A DNA stretch of 64,000 nt from Bartonella rattimassiliensis 15908 (GCF_000278215.1 NZ_JH725065.1:158547-222546); one strand, 5' to 3'. Positions 34,505 to 44,877 are shown, counted from the first letter of the stretch. Notes: generated by a model not told the origin, from the sequence alone. Numbers and translations are program-made.

Positions 34505-35389
34505 ATGCTCAAGGGAGCTATAACTGCGCTTATTACACCGTTTGATCAGAAGGGAGCAATTGATGAGAGAGCGTTTTGTGATTTTGTTGAATGGCAGATT
34601 AGACAAGGGGTCAACGGCGTAAGTCCTGTTGGGACAACAGGTGAATCAGCAACTTTAAGTCATGAAGAACATAAGCGAATTATAGCATTGTGTGTTGAGC
34701 AGGTCGCAAAGCGTGTTCCTGTTATTGCCGGAGCAGGGTCCAATAGCACAAGTGAGGCTATAGAGCTTGCACAATACGCACAAAAAGCTGGAGCAGATGC
34801 GGTTTTAGTCGTCACTCCTTATTATAATAGACCAAATCAGTCTGGTTTATACAAGCATTTTTCTTCTATTGCTAAAGCTGTTTCTATTCCGATTATAATT
34901 TATAATATTCCTGGTCGTTCTGTTATCGATATGGCAGTGGAAACGATGAGAGATCTTTATCAAGATTTTAAAAATATCGTTGGTGTTAAGGATGCAACAA
35001 GTAGAATGGAGCGCGTTAGTGAACAACGTGAAAAATGTGGCAAGGATTTTGTACAGCTTTCCGGTGATGATTGTACAGCGTTAGGTTTTAATGCACATGG
35101 AGGTGTGGGGTGTATTTCTGTTTGCTCCAATGTTGCTCCTAAGCTTTGTGCAGAACTTCAAGCCGCTTGTTTTCGTGGTGATTATAAAACGGCACGAGAA
35201 TTAAATGATCGCTTAATGCCTCTCAATCGTGCTGTGTTTATTGAACCTAGCCCGGCAGGTATTAAATATGCTGCTGCAAAATTAGGGTTTTGTGGTGATA
35301 CTGTGCGTTCACCGATTGTTTCATTAACAGAAAGTACAAAAAAGATTATTGATGCAGCTCTCAGTCATGCTGGTCTTTTTAAAGCATAA
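34505..35389 (+). CDS. dapA: 4-hydroxy-tetrahydrodipicolinate synthase
   Basis: Condenses pyruvate with aspartate semialdehyde, the first step to diaminopimelate and lysine. 294 residues, standard length. Key residues are visible: T44-T45 in GTTGES, Y107 in [10 protein letters not shown]133 in IIYNIPGR and the Schiff-base K162 in [10 protein letters not shown]. It has an AGGGAG site before the ATG and is followed 18 bases later by smpB, the usual alphaproteobacterial order. Confidence 0.97.
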   Translation: MLKGAITALITPFDQKGAIDERAFCDFVEWQIRQGVNGVSPVGTTGESATLSHEEHKRIIALCVEQVAKRVPVIAGAGSNSTSEAIELAQYAQKAGADAVLVVTPYYNRPNQSGLYKHFSSIAKAVSIPIIIYNIPGRSVIDMAVETMRDLYQDFKNIVGVKDATSRMERVSEQREKCGKDFVQLSGDDCTALGFNAHGGVGCISVCSNVAPKLCAELQAACFRGDYKTARELNDRLMPLNRAVFIEPSPAGIKYAAAKLGFCGDTVRSPIVSLTESTKKIIDAALSHAGLFKA

Positions 35390-35407
35390 AATAATATTGA
35401 CAAAACC

Positions 35408-35884
35408 ATGAATAAAAAAAAGAATGCGCTCGTACGAAAAATAATTGCTGACAATCGTAAAGCACGTTTTAATTTTGAGATTATCAATAATCTTGAGGTG
35501 GGACTTGTTCTGCATGGAGCGGAAGTTAAGTCTTTACGTTCCAATCATGCTAATATTGCTGAAAGCTACGCTAGTTTTGAACATGGGGAATTATGGTTAG
35601 TCAACAGCTATATTCCTGAATATACGAAGGCTAATCGTTTTAATCATGAACCGCGACGTTTGCGTAAATTATTACTTTCAAAACGTGAGATGGCACGTTT
35701 TTTTAATGCAACATCCCGTGAAGGAATGACACTTATTCCTCTCAAACTTTATTTTAATGAACGTGGGCGCGTTAAGTTAGAGATTGCTCTAGCACGTGGG
35801 AAAAAACTTCATGATAAGCGCGAAACGGAAAAAAAACGTGATTGGGAGCGTGAAAAAGCAAGATTTTTAAAAAAATATGGATGA
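35408..35884 (+). CDS. smpB: SsrA-binding protein SmpB
   Basis: RNA-binding partner of tmRNA in ribosome rescue. 158 residues. Family features include [40 protein letters not shown] and the basic C-terminal tail ([17 protein letters not shown]) that enters the empty A site. No strong ribosome site precedes the ATG, so translation may be coupled to dapA. Confidence 0.97.
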   Translation: MNKKKNALVRKIIADNRKARFNFEIINNLEVGLVLHGAEVKSLRSNHANIAESYASFEHGELWLVNSYIPEYTKANRFNHEPRRLRKLLLSKREMARFFNATSREGMTLIPLKLYFNERGRVKLEIALARGKKLHDKRETEKKRDWEREKARFLKKYG

Positions 35885-35909
35885 TCGATTTGGGCTATGC
35901 TTTATTTAT

Positions 35910-36593
35910 TTAGCATTGATCTAAATATGTTTTAGCTGCTTGAAAAATTTGGTGAAACATAGCGTCTGTCAAGCGACCAGTGTTCGTATTATAACGAGAA
36001 CAGTGATAGCTTGAAAAGATGCGTAATCTGCCAATATTATTGATTTTGCCATGTCCAAAAGGGTGAGCTAAAACTTTTGCATTAAGAGCCCGTATGGTTG
36101 AATGGTGTGCAATGGCGCCCAAGGTAATAACGGCTTTAAGTTTTGGAAGATTTGTTAAAAGAGGCGAAAAGAAAGAGCGGCACGTATTAATTTCTGTACC
36201 GGTGGGTTTATTTTCTGGTGGAACACAACGAACAGAGTTAACGATTGCAGCATCAATCAGTTCAAGATTATCATCTGCTCTTTCCTCAAAGGTTCCTTGG
36301 GCAAATCCGAATTTTTTCAAAGTAGAATAAAGTAAGTGCCCAGCATAATCACCCGTGAATGGACGTCCAGTTCGGTTGGCTCCGCGTAATCCAGGAGCAA
36401 GACCAACAATGAGAAGACGCGTTGTGTCTGCTCCTTTATAAGGAAAAAAAGGGCGTACCGGTGCGTTATGCCAACTTGGTTCTTTTATACGCCAGTCAGT
36501 GATAAATTGATGGAGCCTAGGGCACAAATTGCAATTTTGGGGTGGCTCTGGGCAAAGCGATGTGAATGGGCTATTCATGGCGTTAGGGATCAA
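35910..36593 (-). CDS. Uracil-DNA glycosylase, family 5 (UDGb)
   Basis: Base-excision repair enzyme with broad specificity in the known family (uracil, hypoxanthine and others). 227 residues. Motif A GLAPGLRGANRTGRPFTGD (64-82) and motif B HCSRYNTNTGRLT near the C-terminus are family-5 patterns; motif A lacks the polar catalytic residue of family 1, as is normal for UDGb. The iron-sulfur site begins with CNLC (21-24). It is convergent with smpB (25-base gap). With the family-4 gene at 13832-14656, the window holds two glycosylases of this superfamily. Confidence 0.9.
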   Translation of the reverse strand: MIPNAMNSPFTSLCPEPPQNCNLCPRLHQFITDWRIKEPSWHNAPVRPFFPYKGADTTRLLIVGLAPGLRGANRTGRPFTGDYAGHLLYSTLKKFGFAQGTFEERADDNLELIDAAIVNSVRCVPPENKPTGTEINTCRSFFSPLLTNLPKLKAVITLGAIAHHSTIRALNAKVLAHPFGHGKINNIGRLRIFSSYHCSRYNTNTGRLTDAMFHQIFQAAKTYLDQC

Positions 36594-37144
36594 TTTTTTA
36601 TTCTTTTGAGTCTTTTATGGCGTATCTGATGGATCATGTTTTGATAAACAATCTAGAATATAAATAAACTGTTTTAGAAGAAAGCTTAATATAAACTTAT
36701 AACTAATTATAATGTAACAAGAGATACTCTTTCAGTCATTTATTCGATGAATTAAGAGTGCGAGATATATAATGTTCAAAGAAAGAATTCCATTTTTCAT
36801 AAATTTATAATCATAAAAATAAAAAGTATGCATAAGGCTGTTGTTATTGGAAAGAACTCTTAAGAGCCAGCATTTTTTTTAAAGGATCAAGACTCTAATG
36901 AGATATTTTGTCAAGAAACATCTTCCTTTGCTTGAATCCAATCTATTGGAATGCTTTTAAGGGCAACTTTGATAACGAACATAAATAGGATATACATTTT
37001 TTATAAAGTTTCCAAGAATTTTCTTCAAATAAGTTCTTTAAGCAAAAAATTGAAAGCTTGTATTGTTTTTCTTGTGTTTTATTCTGATTATTGTATATAC
37101 TCCACTTATCCACTATTAAGTTTTTTTTTATGAGAGAGGCATAA
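36594..37144. other. 551-base spacer before rpoZ
   Basis: AT-rich, holding the promoters of the family-5 glycosylase gene (leftward) and rpoZ (rightward). No gene recognised. A short minus-strand frame ending KSIPIDWIQAKEDVS (about 36914-36958) looks protein-like but has no start or family match I can name. Confidence 0.45.
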
Positions 37145-37543
37145 ATGGCCCGCGTAACGGTAGAAGATTGTATTGATAAAGTTGATAACCGCTTTGAATT
37201 AGTCCTTTTAGCAGGTCATCGGGCACGTCAGATTTCACAAGGCGCGCAGATTACCGTTAATCGTGATAATGATAAAAATCCAGTTGTTGCTTTGCGTGAA
37301 ATAGCAGAAGAAACATTATCGCCCGCTGATTTAAAAGAAGATCTTATTCATTCGCTGCAAAAACATGTAGAAGTGGATGAGCCAGAAATAGCAAGTGAAT
37401 TTATTACCCATTCAAGTAAAACTGAAAGTGTTTTTAATACATCATCGCAAGAAGAAGGAATTTCTTTTGATCATATGTCAGAAGAAGAGCTTTTAGCGGG
37501 TATCGAAGGTTTGGTTGTTCCAGAAAAAAATGACGATTATTAA
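37145..37543 (+). CDS. rpoZ: RNA polymerase omega subunit
   Basis: Small RNA polymerase subunit helping assembly and ppGpp response. 132 residues. The conserved N-terminal part is [30 protein letters not shown] followed by [13 protein letters not shown]; the acidic C-terminal extension (about 80-132) is usual in alphaproteobacteria. It directly precedes rsh, linking ppGpp synthesis with its target subunit. Confidence 0.97.
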   Translation: MARVTVEDCIDKVDNRFELVLLAGHRARQISQGAQITVNRDNDKNPVVALREIAEETLSPADLKEDLIHSLQKHVEVDEPEIASEFITHSSKTESVFNTSSQEEGISFDHMSEEELLAGIEGLVVPEKNDDY

Positions 37544-37670
37544 TTGCATTGGTTGATATTACGAGGGGCAAGATACCTTGTTATGTGAGGGGAGTTATTT
37601 TTCTTATCTTTTATTGATAAGATGTTCTCAATAAGGATTAGAGGTGTGAAAAGATAAAGGATGTGTTTGT

Positions 37671-39893
37671 ATGATGCGTCAGTGTGAGCTTGTTAGGCGT
37701 GTTCAGCATTACAAGTCTGACGTAGATGAAGCTCTTTTAAACAGAGCTTATGATTATGCAATGAGAAAGCATGCACATCAAAAGCGTGCGTCAGGTGATC
37801 TTTATTTTTCTCATCCTTTAGAAGTTGCTGCTATTTTAACAGATATGCGGTTAGACGAAGCAACGATTGCTGTTGCTCTTTTGCATGATACAATTGAAGA
37901 TACAAGTGCTACGCGAGCAGAAATTGATCAGCTTTTTGGTTCTGAAATTGGGAAGTTGGTTGAAGGGCTTACAAAGCTTAATAAGCTTGATCTTGTATCA
38001 AAGAAAGCTGTACAGGCAGAAAATCTTCGTAAACTACTTATTGCCATTTCTGATGATGTTCGTGTTCTTTTAGTTAAACTTGCGGACCGTCTTCATAATA
38101 TGCGTACTCTGGGCGTTATGCGTGACGATAAACGTCGACGAATTGCTGAGGAGACAATGGATATTTATGCGCCACTTGCGGGTCGTATGGGTATGCAGGA
38201 TATGCGCGAGGAATTAGAGGATCTCTCTTTCTTTTATTTAAATCCAGAAGGTCATCGTACGATTACCAATCGACTTTCCGAATTATTGAATCACAACCGT
38301 GATTTGCTTTTCACAATTGAAAATGAGTTGACAAAACTTTTTTTGGAAAATGGCATTAAAGCAGATGTTAAAAGCCGTCAGAAAAAAACGTATTCAGTTT
38401 TTCGCAAAATGGAAAGTAAAGCATTATCTTTTGAACAGCTATCGGATATTTTTGGATTTCGTGTGATTGTTGAATCCGTGAATGATTGTTATCGTGCTCT
38501 TGGTGTCATTCATACGACATGGCCGATGGTTCCTGGTCGTTTTAAAGATTATATCTCTATACCAAAGCAAAATGATTATCGTTCTATTCATACAACCATT
38601 GTGGGGCCTTCGAGACAACGGGTTGAATTGCAAATTAGAACGGCTGCTATGAATGAAGTTGCTGAATATGGAGTTGCCGCCCATTCCATATATAAAGAAC
38701 AAGGTTCCAATTATTCGACTTTGAAATTATCAAGTGAAACGAATGCCTATGCATGGCTGCGTCAAACGATACAATCTTTATCTGATGGAGATAATCCGGA
38801 AGAGTTTTTAGAACATACAAAACTTGAGCTTTTTCAAGACCAAGTTTTTTGTTTTACCCCAAAAGGTCGATTAATTGCTTTTCCTAAAGGCGCTACGCCT
38901 ATTGATTTTGCTTATGCAGTCCATACAGACATCGGTGATTCTTGTGTGGGGGTAAAAATCAATGGTCGTATTATGCCTTTAATGACTAAATTAAAAAATG
39001 GTGACGAAGTTGATATTATCCGTTCACATGCACAAATTCCGCCAGCTGCGTGGGAATTTCTTGTTGTCACAGGTAAAGCACGTTCAGCTATTCGACGCGC
39101 AAGCCGAGCTGCGGTACGTAAGCAATATTCGGGTTTGGGATATCGTATTCTTGAGCGTTCGTTTGAATATATGGGAAAACAATTTTCAAAAGATGTTTTG
39201 AAGAAAGTTTTGCCGCGTTTGGCACGTAAAGATGTAGAGGACGTATTGGCTGCTGTTGGGCGTGGAGAACTGTTTTCCGCTGATGTGATTAAAGCGGTTT
39301 ATCCTGATTATCAAGAGCGTGTAGTACAAAAGCCATCTTTCAAGCCTGGGGAAGAAGGGTGGTTTAATATTGAAAATGCTCAAGGTATGATTTTTAAAGT
39401 TCCAGAAAATGAAAAGGATACAATAATCGAAAATCATCAATCTAAAGCATTACCTATTCGAGGAACGCGTGGAGATATACCCGTACGTTTTTCACCAGAA
39501 GGGGCTGTGCCTGGAGATCGAATTGTTGGTATTATGCAACCAGGCGCGGGAATCGTTATTTATCCAATACAGTCTTCAGCTTTGATGGCGTATGATGATC
39601 AACCAGAAAGATGGATTGATGTCCGCTGGGATATTGATGCCCAAATGAATGAACGTTTTCCTGCACGGATGAATATTTTGGCTGTAAATCGTCCTGGTTC
39701 TTTAGCTAAAATTACGCAAATAATTTCTACTAACGATGCCAATATCCAAAATTTGTCTTTTATCCGTACAGCACCAGATTTTACAGAAATTATGATTGAT
39801 TTGGAAGTTTGGGATTTAAAACATTTGAATCGTATTTTTTCTCAGTTAAAAGAGGCAGGTTCAGTAAGTACAGTACGGCGAGTTCATGGATAA
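37671..39893 (+). CDS. rsh: Bifunctional (p)ppGpp synthetase/hydrolase (RSH)
   Basis: Single long RelA/SpoT homologue controlling the stringent response. 740 residues. Domains in order: HD hydrolase (about 30-180, with YFSHPLEVA and LLHDTIEDT), nucleotidyl-transferase synthetase (about 235-350, FGFRVIVESVNDCYRALG, DYISIPKQNDYRSIHT), TGS (about 390-450, VFCFTPKGRLIAFPKGATPIDFAYAVH), helical region, and ACT (about 660-735, NRPGSLAKITQII). Both catalytic domains look intact. It lies between rpoZ and pyrE. An AAGGA site precedes the ATG; the second ATG three bases later is an alternative. Confidence 0.96.
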   Translation: MMRQCELVRRVQHYKSDVDEALLNRAYDYAMRKHAHQKRASGDLYFSHPLEVAAILTDMRLDEATIAVALLHDTIEDTSATRAEIDQLFGSEIGKLVEGLTKLNKLDLVSKKAVQAENLRKLLIAISDDVRVLLVKLADRLHNMRTLGVMRDDKRRRIAEETMDIYAPLAGRMGMQDMREELEDLSFFYLNPEGHRTITNRLSELLNHNRDLLFTIENELTKLFLENGIKADVKSRQKKTYSVFRKMESKALSFEQLSDIFGFRVIVESVNDCYRALGVIHTTWPMVPGRFKDYISIPKQNDYRSIHTTIVGPSRQRVELQIRTAAMNEVAEYGVAAHSIYKEQGSNYSTLKLSSETNAYAWLRQTIQSLSDGDNPEEFLEHTKLELFQDQVFCFTPKGRLIAFPKGATPIDFAYAVHTDIGDSCVGVKINGRIMPLMTKLKNGDEVDIIRSHAQIPPAAWEFLVVTGKARSAIRRASRAAVRKQYSGLGYRILERSFEYMGKQFSKDVLKKVLPRLARKDVEDVLAAVGRGELFSADVIKAVYPDYQERVVQKPSFKPGEEGWFNIENAQGMIFKVPENEKDTIIENHQSKALPIRGTRGDIPVRFSPEGAVPGDRIVGIMQPGAGIVIYPIQSSALMAYDDQPERWIDVRWDIDAQMNERFPARMNILAVNRPGSLAKITQIISTNDANIQNLSFIRTAPDFTEIMIDLEVWDLKHLNRIFSQLKEAGSVSTVRRVHG

Positions 39894-39908
39894 AAGAAAG
39901 ATTTTGCA

Positions 39909-40487
39909 ATGAATACACAAGATGTCATTGATATTTTTAAACAAGCAGATGCTATTCTAGAAGGACATTTTATTTTAACATCGGGGCGCCATAGTGCGAT
40001 TTATATGCAAAAGGCGAAAGTATTTATGCATGCTGATTTGACGGAAAAGTTATGTCGTGGATTGGCGGAAAAAATCAAAGAATCTATCGAGGAAAACATT
40101 GATTATGTTGTTGGTCCCGCAATTGGCGGTCTTATTCCTTCGTATGAGACTGCGCGTCACCTTGGTGTTCCTTCTCTTTGGGTAGAGCGCGTAAATGGCA
40201 TCTTTGAATTGCGTCGTTTTGAAATCAAGAAGGGTGCACGGGTTATTATTGTCGAAGATATTGTGACAACAGGTCTTTCCATTCGTGAGACCGTTGAGGC
40301 GCTTGTTGCAGCAAGAGCAGAGGTATTGGCTAGTGCATGTATCATTGATCGTTCTGGTGGTAAGGTCAATGTTGGGGTTCCATTGATTGCGCTTGCTGAA
40401 TACGAGATAGCCTCTTATGCGAGTGATGCACTTCCAGCAGAGCTTTCTGTTCTTCCAGCGATTAAACCAGGCAGTCGAAATATTTAA
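39909..40487 (+). CDS. pyrE: Orotate phosphoribosyltransferase
   Basis: Adds phosphoribose to orotate in UMP synthesis. 192 residues. The PRPP-binding motif is VIIVEDIVTTGLSI (about 117-130), with FILTSGRHSAIYMQKAK at the N-terminus and VVGPAIGGLIP. It starts 15 bases after rsh, suggesting one transcript. It acts in the same pathway as carB and pyrC of this window. Confidence 0.96.
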   Translation: MNTQDVIDIFKQADAILEGHFILTSGRHSAIYMQKAKVFMHADLTEKLCRGLAEKIKESIEENIDYVVGPAIGGLIPSYETARHLGVPSLWVERVNGIFELRRFEIKKGARVIIVEDIVTTGLSIRETVEALVAARAEVLASACIIDRSGGKVNVGVPLIALAEYEIASYASDALPAELSVLPAIKPGSRNI

Positions 40488-40580
40488 TTGTCTTTCTATT
40501 TTTTTTGATGCAAAAGCTTAAAAAGATTAATTTAGATGATATAGATTATTTCATCTTTAAGCGATGTATATTGGAGTTAT

Positions 40581-41171
40581 ATGCTTTTTCGTCGTCGAGA
40601 ACCAATAGATTTTGTAACGCGTATTCGACTTTGGTTATGGCCAAGTCGTTCATTTTCTCGTTCATTTTGCTACATATATAAACGTATTTTGCGTATATCA
40701 GCAACACCGCATGAAGTTGCATTAGGGGTTGCTGTTGGCATTTTTTTAGCTTGTTCCCCTTTCTTTGGGTTGCATATTATTTTGGCAATATTTTTTTCTT
40801 GGCTTTTGCGTGCAAATTTTGCTGCCGCAATCATTGGTACGGTTTTTTCTAATCCACTCACATTTTTATTAATTGTAATGGCTGATTATAAAGTAGGGTA
40901 TTTTTGTTTATCGTTTTTTAGCGATATCAATGAGATTTCTCTTTCTCAAATTCGTGCTCTGTTTAATGGTTTAACAGTGTCAAATTTTTCTCTTCTTTTT
41001 AAAGGTGCATGGGACACAATTATGAGACCTATGATTTTAGGTGGAACTCTTTTAGGTGTTGTTTTTGGTGGTTTGTCTTATGTAGGTGTTTATAGAGCAA
41101 CGATTCGTTTTAAACATAAACGGTATCAAAAGATTATAAAAAAAAAGCGTTTAAAGAATCGTTCATCGTAG
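40581..41171 (+). CDS. DUF2062 inner-membrane protein
   Basis: 196 residues, function unknown. The N-terminus is basic (FRRREPIDFVTRIRLWLWPS). The domain typical of DUF2062 follows: ATPHEVALGVAVGIFLACSP, FFGLHIILAIFFSWLLRANFA, then SNPLTFLLIVMADYKVGY, with a further hydrophobic segment near 150-175 and a lysine/arginine-rich tail. Two to four membrane segments are likely. It keeps the rhizobial position between pyrE and acpS. Confidence 0.85.
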   Translation: MLFRRREPIDFVTRIRLWLWPSRSFSRSFCYIYKRILRISATPHEVALGVAVGIFLACSPFFGLHIILAIFFSWLLRANFAAAIIGTVFSNPLTFLLIVMADYKVGYFCLSFFSDINEISLSQIRALFNGLTVSNFSLLFKGAWDTIMRPMILGGTLLGVVFGGLSYVGVYRATIRFKHKRYQKIIKKKRLKNRSS

Positions 41172-41196
41172 GAAAGATCGGATGATATAATATCTT

Positions 41197-41598
41197 ATGA
41201 TTGTTGGTCTTGGAAATGATTTGGTTGATATACGACGTATCGAGAGAATGTTGGTTCGTTATGGTGAGCGTTTTATCCAACGTATTTTTACGGATATCGA
41301 AAGGAATAGGTCTGAAAATCTCAAAAAAAGTTCTTCTTCTTATGCAAAAAGATTTGCTGCTAAAGAAGCATGTGTTAAAGCCTTAGGAACGGGAATTGCC
41401 TGTGGTATCAATTGGAAAGACATGGGGGTTGTTAATCTGCCATCTGGTAAACCAGTAATGCAATTAACAAATCGTGCACAACTGCAACTTCAAAAGTTAT
41501 TACCTCCTCATCATGATGCAGCTATCCACCTCAGCATAACAGATGATTTTCCTTGGGCTCAGGCCTTTATTATTATCGAAGCACTTCCACGTGGATAG
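41197..41598 (+). CDS. acpS: Holo-acyl-carrier-protein synthase
   Basis: Transfers 4'-phosphopantetheine from CoA to acyl carrier protein. 133 residues. The two signature motifs are [13 protein letters not shown] (4-16, Mg-binding aspartate) and [17 protein letters not shown] (about 50-66). CoA supply links it with panC/panB at 44.9-46.5 kb. Start ATG at 41197 gives [11 protein letters not shown]. Confidence 0.96.
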   Translation: MIVGLGNDLVDIRRIERMLVRYGERFIQRIFTDIERNRSENLKKSSSSYAKRFAAKEACVKALGTGIACGINWKDMGVVNLPSGKPVMQLTNRAQLQLQKLLPPHHDAAIHLSITDDFPWAQAFIIIEALPRG

Positions 41599-41676
41599 AT
41601 ATTGTAAGAGATTGTGCTTTTGTTATTTGAATATTATGATGAAAAAAAGTTATATTTGTGATGAGAAGGCAATGCG

Positions 41677-42492
41677 ATGATAATCCCAAAAGATACAGTG
41701 CATACAAAAGAAAAAAAAGGTGGGATTCTTGAATTTATTTCTGTTTTAATTCAGGCTCTGCTTTTAGCAGCGTTTATCCGAACATTTTTGTTTCAGCCGT
41801 TTAGTATTCCTTCCGGTTCGATGCGTCCTACTTTATTGGTGGGAGATTATCTGTTTGTTTCTAAGTATGCATATGGGTATTCTCGTTTTTCCATCCCCTT
41901 TTCTCCTCCCATTTTTTCTGGACGCATTTGGGCATCTCAACCTCAACGTGGAGATGTGGTCGTTTTTCGTTTACCAAGTAATCCGAATATTGATTATATA
42001 AAACGTGTTATTGGACTACCAGGTGATCGTATCCAAGTTCGTCAAAGTGTTCTTTATATTAATGGAGAGGCTGTTTCACGTCACTTTATGGGTAAGGTTA
42101 ACAATTCTGATATAACAGAGGTTGATTATCCTGTTAAGGTTTATCTGGAAACACTGCCTAACGGTGTTAGATATGATACACTTGATTTAGATTTCATTCC
42201 AAAAGTTGATGATACAAAAGTCTTTGAAGTTCCTCAAGGACATTATTTTGTGATGGGAGATAACCGTGACAATTCAGATGATAGTCGTTTAGATGTAGGC
42301 TATGTTCCAGAAGAAAATCTTATTGGCCGCGCGAGTGTAATTTTCTTTTCTATCAGTAATGGTTCAAGTGCTTGGAAGATTTGGCGCTGGCCATATGATG
42401 TGCGTTGGAGCCGTTTGTTTTCTGTCATAAATACGGTTCGTGTTTTACCGTTTATCAAGCAAGGAAACAACGATGAAATGTCTAATGATTGA
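41677..42492 (+). CDS. lepB: Signal peptidase I
   Basis: Inner-membrane serine protease removing signal peptides from exported proteins. 271 residues. An N-terminal membrane segment (about 17-38) is followed by FSIPSGSMRPTLLVGDYLFV (box B, catalytic serine in SGSM), KRVIGLPGDRI with the catalytic lysine in YIKRV (box D), and YFVMGDNRDNSDDSR (box E). The 3' end overlaps rnc by 20 bases. The usual lepB-rnc-era-recO order is kept. Confidence 0.97.
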   Translation: MIIPKDTVHTKEKKGGILEFISVLIQALLLAAFIRTFLFQPFSIPSGSMRPTLLVGDYLFVSKYAYGYSRFSIPFSPPIFSGRIWASQPQRGDVVVFRLPSNPNIDYIKRVIGLPGDRIQVRQSVLYINGEAVSRHFMGKVNNSDITEVDYPVKVYLETLPNGVRYDTLDLDFIPKVDDTKVFEVPQGHYFVMGDNRDNSDDSRLDVGYVPEENLIGRASVIFFSISNGSSAWKIWRWPYDVRWSRLFSVINTVRVLPFIKQGNNDEMSND

Positions 42493-43180
42493 TCAGCTTT
42501 TCAAGTTGACTGGGCATCGTTTTAAAGATGAAGAGAGATTGAAAAGGGCATTAACACACTCGAGTGTACAAGATTCAGAACAAGGGAATTATGAACGATT
42601 AGAGTTTCTAGGGGATCGGGTTTTAGGACTTTTGATTGCAGAGATGTTGTATCAACTTTTCCCTCAGGCAAGTGAAGGTGAGTTATCAGTCCGTTTGAAT
42701 CATCTGGTTAATGCGCAGACATGTGCTGAAATTGCACGCGAAATGAGGCTACCCGATATGATCCGTGTTGGTTTTGAGATGAAAAATTTCGAGGGGCGTC
42801 GACTCACTAATATGCATGCAGATGTTGTGGAAGCTTTGATTGCTGTAATGTATCTCGATGGAGGATTGGAAAGCGTTCGCCCTTTTATTCAAAGATATTG
42901 GCAAATTCGGGCAAAGAAAATGGATGCTGATCGACGTGATGCCAAGACAGAATTACAGGAATGGGCGCATATCCAAGGAAATGCACAACCACATTATCAG
43001 GTTATAAAACGTTCAGGTCCAGATCACGATCCTGTTTTTATGGTAGAGGTTAGTATTTCAGGTTTTGCTTCAGAGATTGGACAGGGAAGCTCTAAACGGT
43101 GTGCCGAAAGAATGGCGGCTGAAAAGATTTTACGACGAGAGGGTGTATGGAAAACAGTGGGAAAAAATGATCATGAATAA
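42473..43180 (+). CDS. rnc: Ribonuclease III
   Basis: Double-strand-specific endoribonuclease for rRNA and mRNA processing. About 235 residues. The catalytic signature ERLEFLGDRVLGL and the second acidic site HADVVEALIAVMYLDGG belong to the endonuclease domain; the C-terminal double-stranded RNA-binding domain contains KTELQEWAHIQG and GQGSSKRCAERMAAEKIL. The start at 42473 is chosen because AAGGAA lies eight bases upstream; a GTG at 42440 keeps the frame open but is less likely. It overlaps both lepB and era. Confidence 0.95.
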   Translation: MKCLMIDQLFKLTGHRFKDEERLKRALTHSSVQDSEQGNYERLEFLGDRVLGLLIAEMLYQLFPQASEGELSVRLNHLVNAQTCAEIAREMRLPDMIRVGFEMKNFEGRRLTNMHADVVEALIAVMYLDGGLESVRPFIQRYWQIRAKKMDADRRDAKTELQEWAHIQGNAQPHYQVIKRSGPDHDPVFMVEVSISGFASEIGQGSSKRCAERMAAEKILRREGVWKTVGKNDHE

Positions 43181-44072
43181 CGTAATGAAAACGCGTTCTG
43201 GGTTTGTTGTGTTTATTGGGATGCCTAATGCTGGTAAATCAACATTGGTTAATCAATTGGTTGGAACAAAGATTTCAATTGTAACGCATAAGGTACAAAC
43301 AACACGCACTTTAATTCGCGGTATTGTTATTCATGATAATGTGCAAATTGTGTTGGTCGATACACCAGGTGTTTTTCGCCCCCATAAACGGTTAGAATGT
43401 GCCATGGTATCTGCTGCTTGGGGAGGTACTAAGCGTGCTGATGTCTTGCTTGTTTTAATTGACGCTCAAAGTGGCCTTTCGGATGAAGTGTATATGATGT
43501 TAGATATTGTAAAGAATATGAAACAAGAAAAGATTCTTGTTCTTAATAAGATTGATACAATTGTTAAGTCATCTCTTTTAGCATTAACTACTAAAGTAAA
43601 TGAACGTGTGGAATTTGCGCAAACATTTATGATTTCTGCTCTAAACGGTTCTGGTTGCAAGGATTTGCTTCATGCACTCAGTGCAATGATGCCGGAGGGG
43701 CCGTGGTATTATCCGGAGGATCAAGTTTCAGATATGCCTATGCGTCATCTTGCTGCTGAAATTACGCGTGAAAAACTTTTTCTTCGTCTTCATGATGAAC
43801 TTCCTTATTCTTCAACAGTTGAAACAGAAAGCTGGGAAGAACGTTCAGATGGTTCTGTCAAAATTAATCAAGTTATTTATATTGAGCGTGAGAGTCAGAA
43901 GAAGATTGTTTTAGGAGCAAAAGGCGATACAATTAAAGCGATTGGTCAAGCAGCTCGCAAGGATCTCATGGAAATTATGAATCAAAAGGTTCATCTTTTT
44001 CTCTTTGTGAAAGTGCGTGATAATTGGGATAATGATCCAGAACGTTATCGCGAAATGGGATTGGATTTTTAA
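43173..44072 (+). CDS. era: GTPase Era
   Basis: Ribosome-assembly GTPase binding the 3' end of 16S rRNA. About 299 residues. G1 GMPNAGKST, G2 region TTRT, G3 DTPG, G4 NKID and G5 SAL are all seen; the C-terminal KH domain includes VIYIERESQKKIVLGAKG. The start is uncertain: ATGs at 43167, 43173 and 43185 all lie at the rnc overlap, and 43173 was chosen as a compromise. It lies between rnc and recO. Confidence 0.95.
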   Translation: MNNVMKTRSGFVVFIGMPNAGKSTLVNQLVGTKISIVTHKVQTTRTLIRGIVIHDNVQIVLVDTPGVFRPHKRLECAMVSAAWGGTKRADVLLVLIDAQSGLSDEVYMMLDIVKNMKQEKILVLNKIDTIVKSSLLALTTKVNERVEFAQTFMISALNGSGCKDLLHALSAMMPEGPWYYPEDQVSDMPMRHLAAEITREKLFLRLHDELPYSSTVETESWEERSDGSVKINQVIYIERESQKKIVLGAKGDTIKAIGQAARKDLMEIMNQKVHLFLFVKVRDNWDNDPERYREMGLDF

Positions 44073-44102
44073 AAATAAGCTTTAAAAAATAATTAAAATA
44101 AA

Positions 44103-44834
44103 ATGAAGTGGAAAGAACAAGGCTTTATTCTTGGTACACGCCAATATGGTGAGACAAGTGTTATTCTTGAGATTATGACACGTGAACGCGGTCGTTATAT
44201 GGGAGTGGTAAAAGGGGGGCGTTCGCGGCGTATGGCAGCTCTTCTTCAACCTGGAAATTTTGTTGAGGCTGAATGGTGGGCACGTTTAGAAGAACATTTG
44301 GGACTTTTTCGGCTTGAAGCTCTTGATTTACATGCAGCACGATTAATCTGTTTACCAGGAGCACTTTATGTTTTGCAAGTGATCACTTTTCATTTACGGT
44401 CTCTTCCTGAGCGTGATCCCCATCCCGTTTTATATGATATTTTACACCTTTTTATGCAGAACTTTGAGGAACTATTTGTCAGTGCGGAATTGCTGGTACG
44501 TTTTGAAATGCGGCTTCTTGAAGAACTTGGTTTTGGTCTTGATTTATCTTGTTGTGCTGCAACAGGTAGTCAGGAAAGGCTTCATTACGTATCGCCAAAA
44601 TCTGGACGGGCAGTTTGTAAAGAAGCAGGGGAACCTTGGAAAAAAAGGCTCCTCATTCTGCCACAATTTCTTGTGCAAAGAGCAATTCGTCCTACAGATT
44701 TTAGTGACATAATCAATGGTTTTATACTAACAGGCTTTTTTCTTATGCGTTATGTTTGGGAGCCACGAGATATAAGGCAGCCGTCAGTGCGTGTGAATTT
44801 TATAGAATTGTTTAAGCGTCGATTTGGTATGTAA
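44103..44834 (+). CDS. recO: DNA repair protein RecO
   Basis: Helps load RecA at gaps with RecF/RecR. 243 residues. The N-terminal OB fold is WKEQGFILGTRQYGETSVIL...RGRYMGVVKGGRSRR, followed by a helical domain with LLVRFEMRLLEELGFGLDLSCCAATG. The zinc-type cysteines common in other RecO proteins are only partly visible (CC around 158-159). It is the last gene of the lepB-rnc-era-recO block. Confidence 0.93.
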   Translation: MKWKEQGFILGTRQYGETSVILEIMTRERGRYMGVVKGGRSRRMAALLQPGNFVEAEWWARLEEHLGLFRLEALDLHAARLICLPGALYVLQVITFHLRSLPERDPHPVLYDILHLFMQNFEELFVSAELLVRFEMRLLEELGFGLDLSCCAATGSQERLHYVSPKSGRAVCKEAGEPWKKRLLILPQFLVQRAIRPTDFSDIINGFILTGFFLMRYVWEPRDIRQPSVRVNFIELFKRRFGM

Positions 44835-44877
44835 GCGCTAATTTGTTCATCGGATAATAATTGATTAGAATAGAAAA

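Noticed and set aside
36905..37010. Minus-strand frame ending KSIPIDWIQAKEDVS upstream of rpoZ, possibly the end of a lost gene.
   Set aside because: Only about 25 codons are open, with no start, no ribosome site and no family I can name.
42440..42472. GTG-initiated N-terminal extension of RNase III.
   Set aside because: It lies inside lepB, lacks a ribosome site, and the ATG at 42473 has a good AAGGAA and gives the normal family length.
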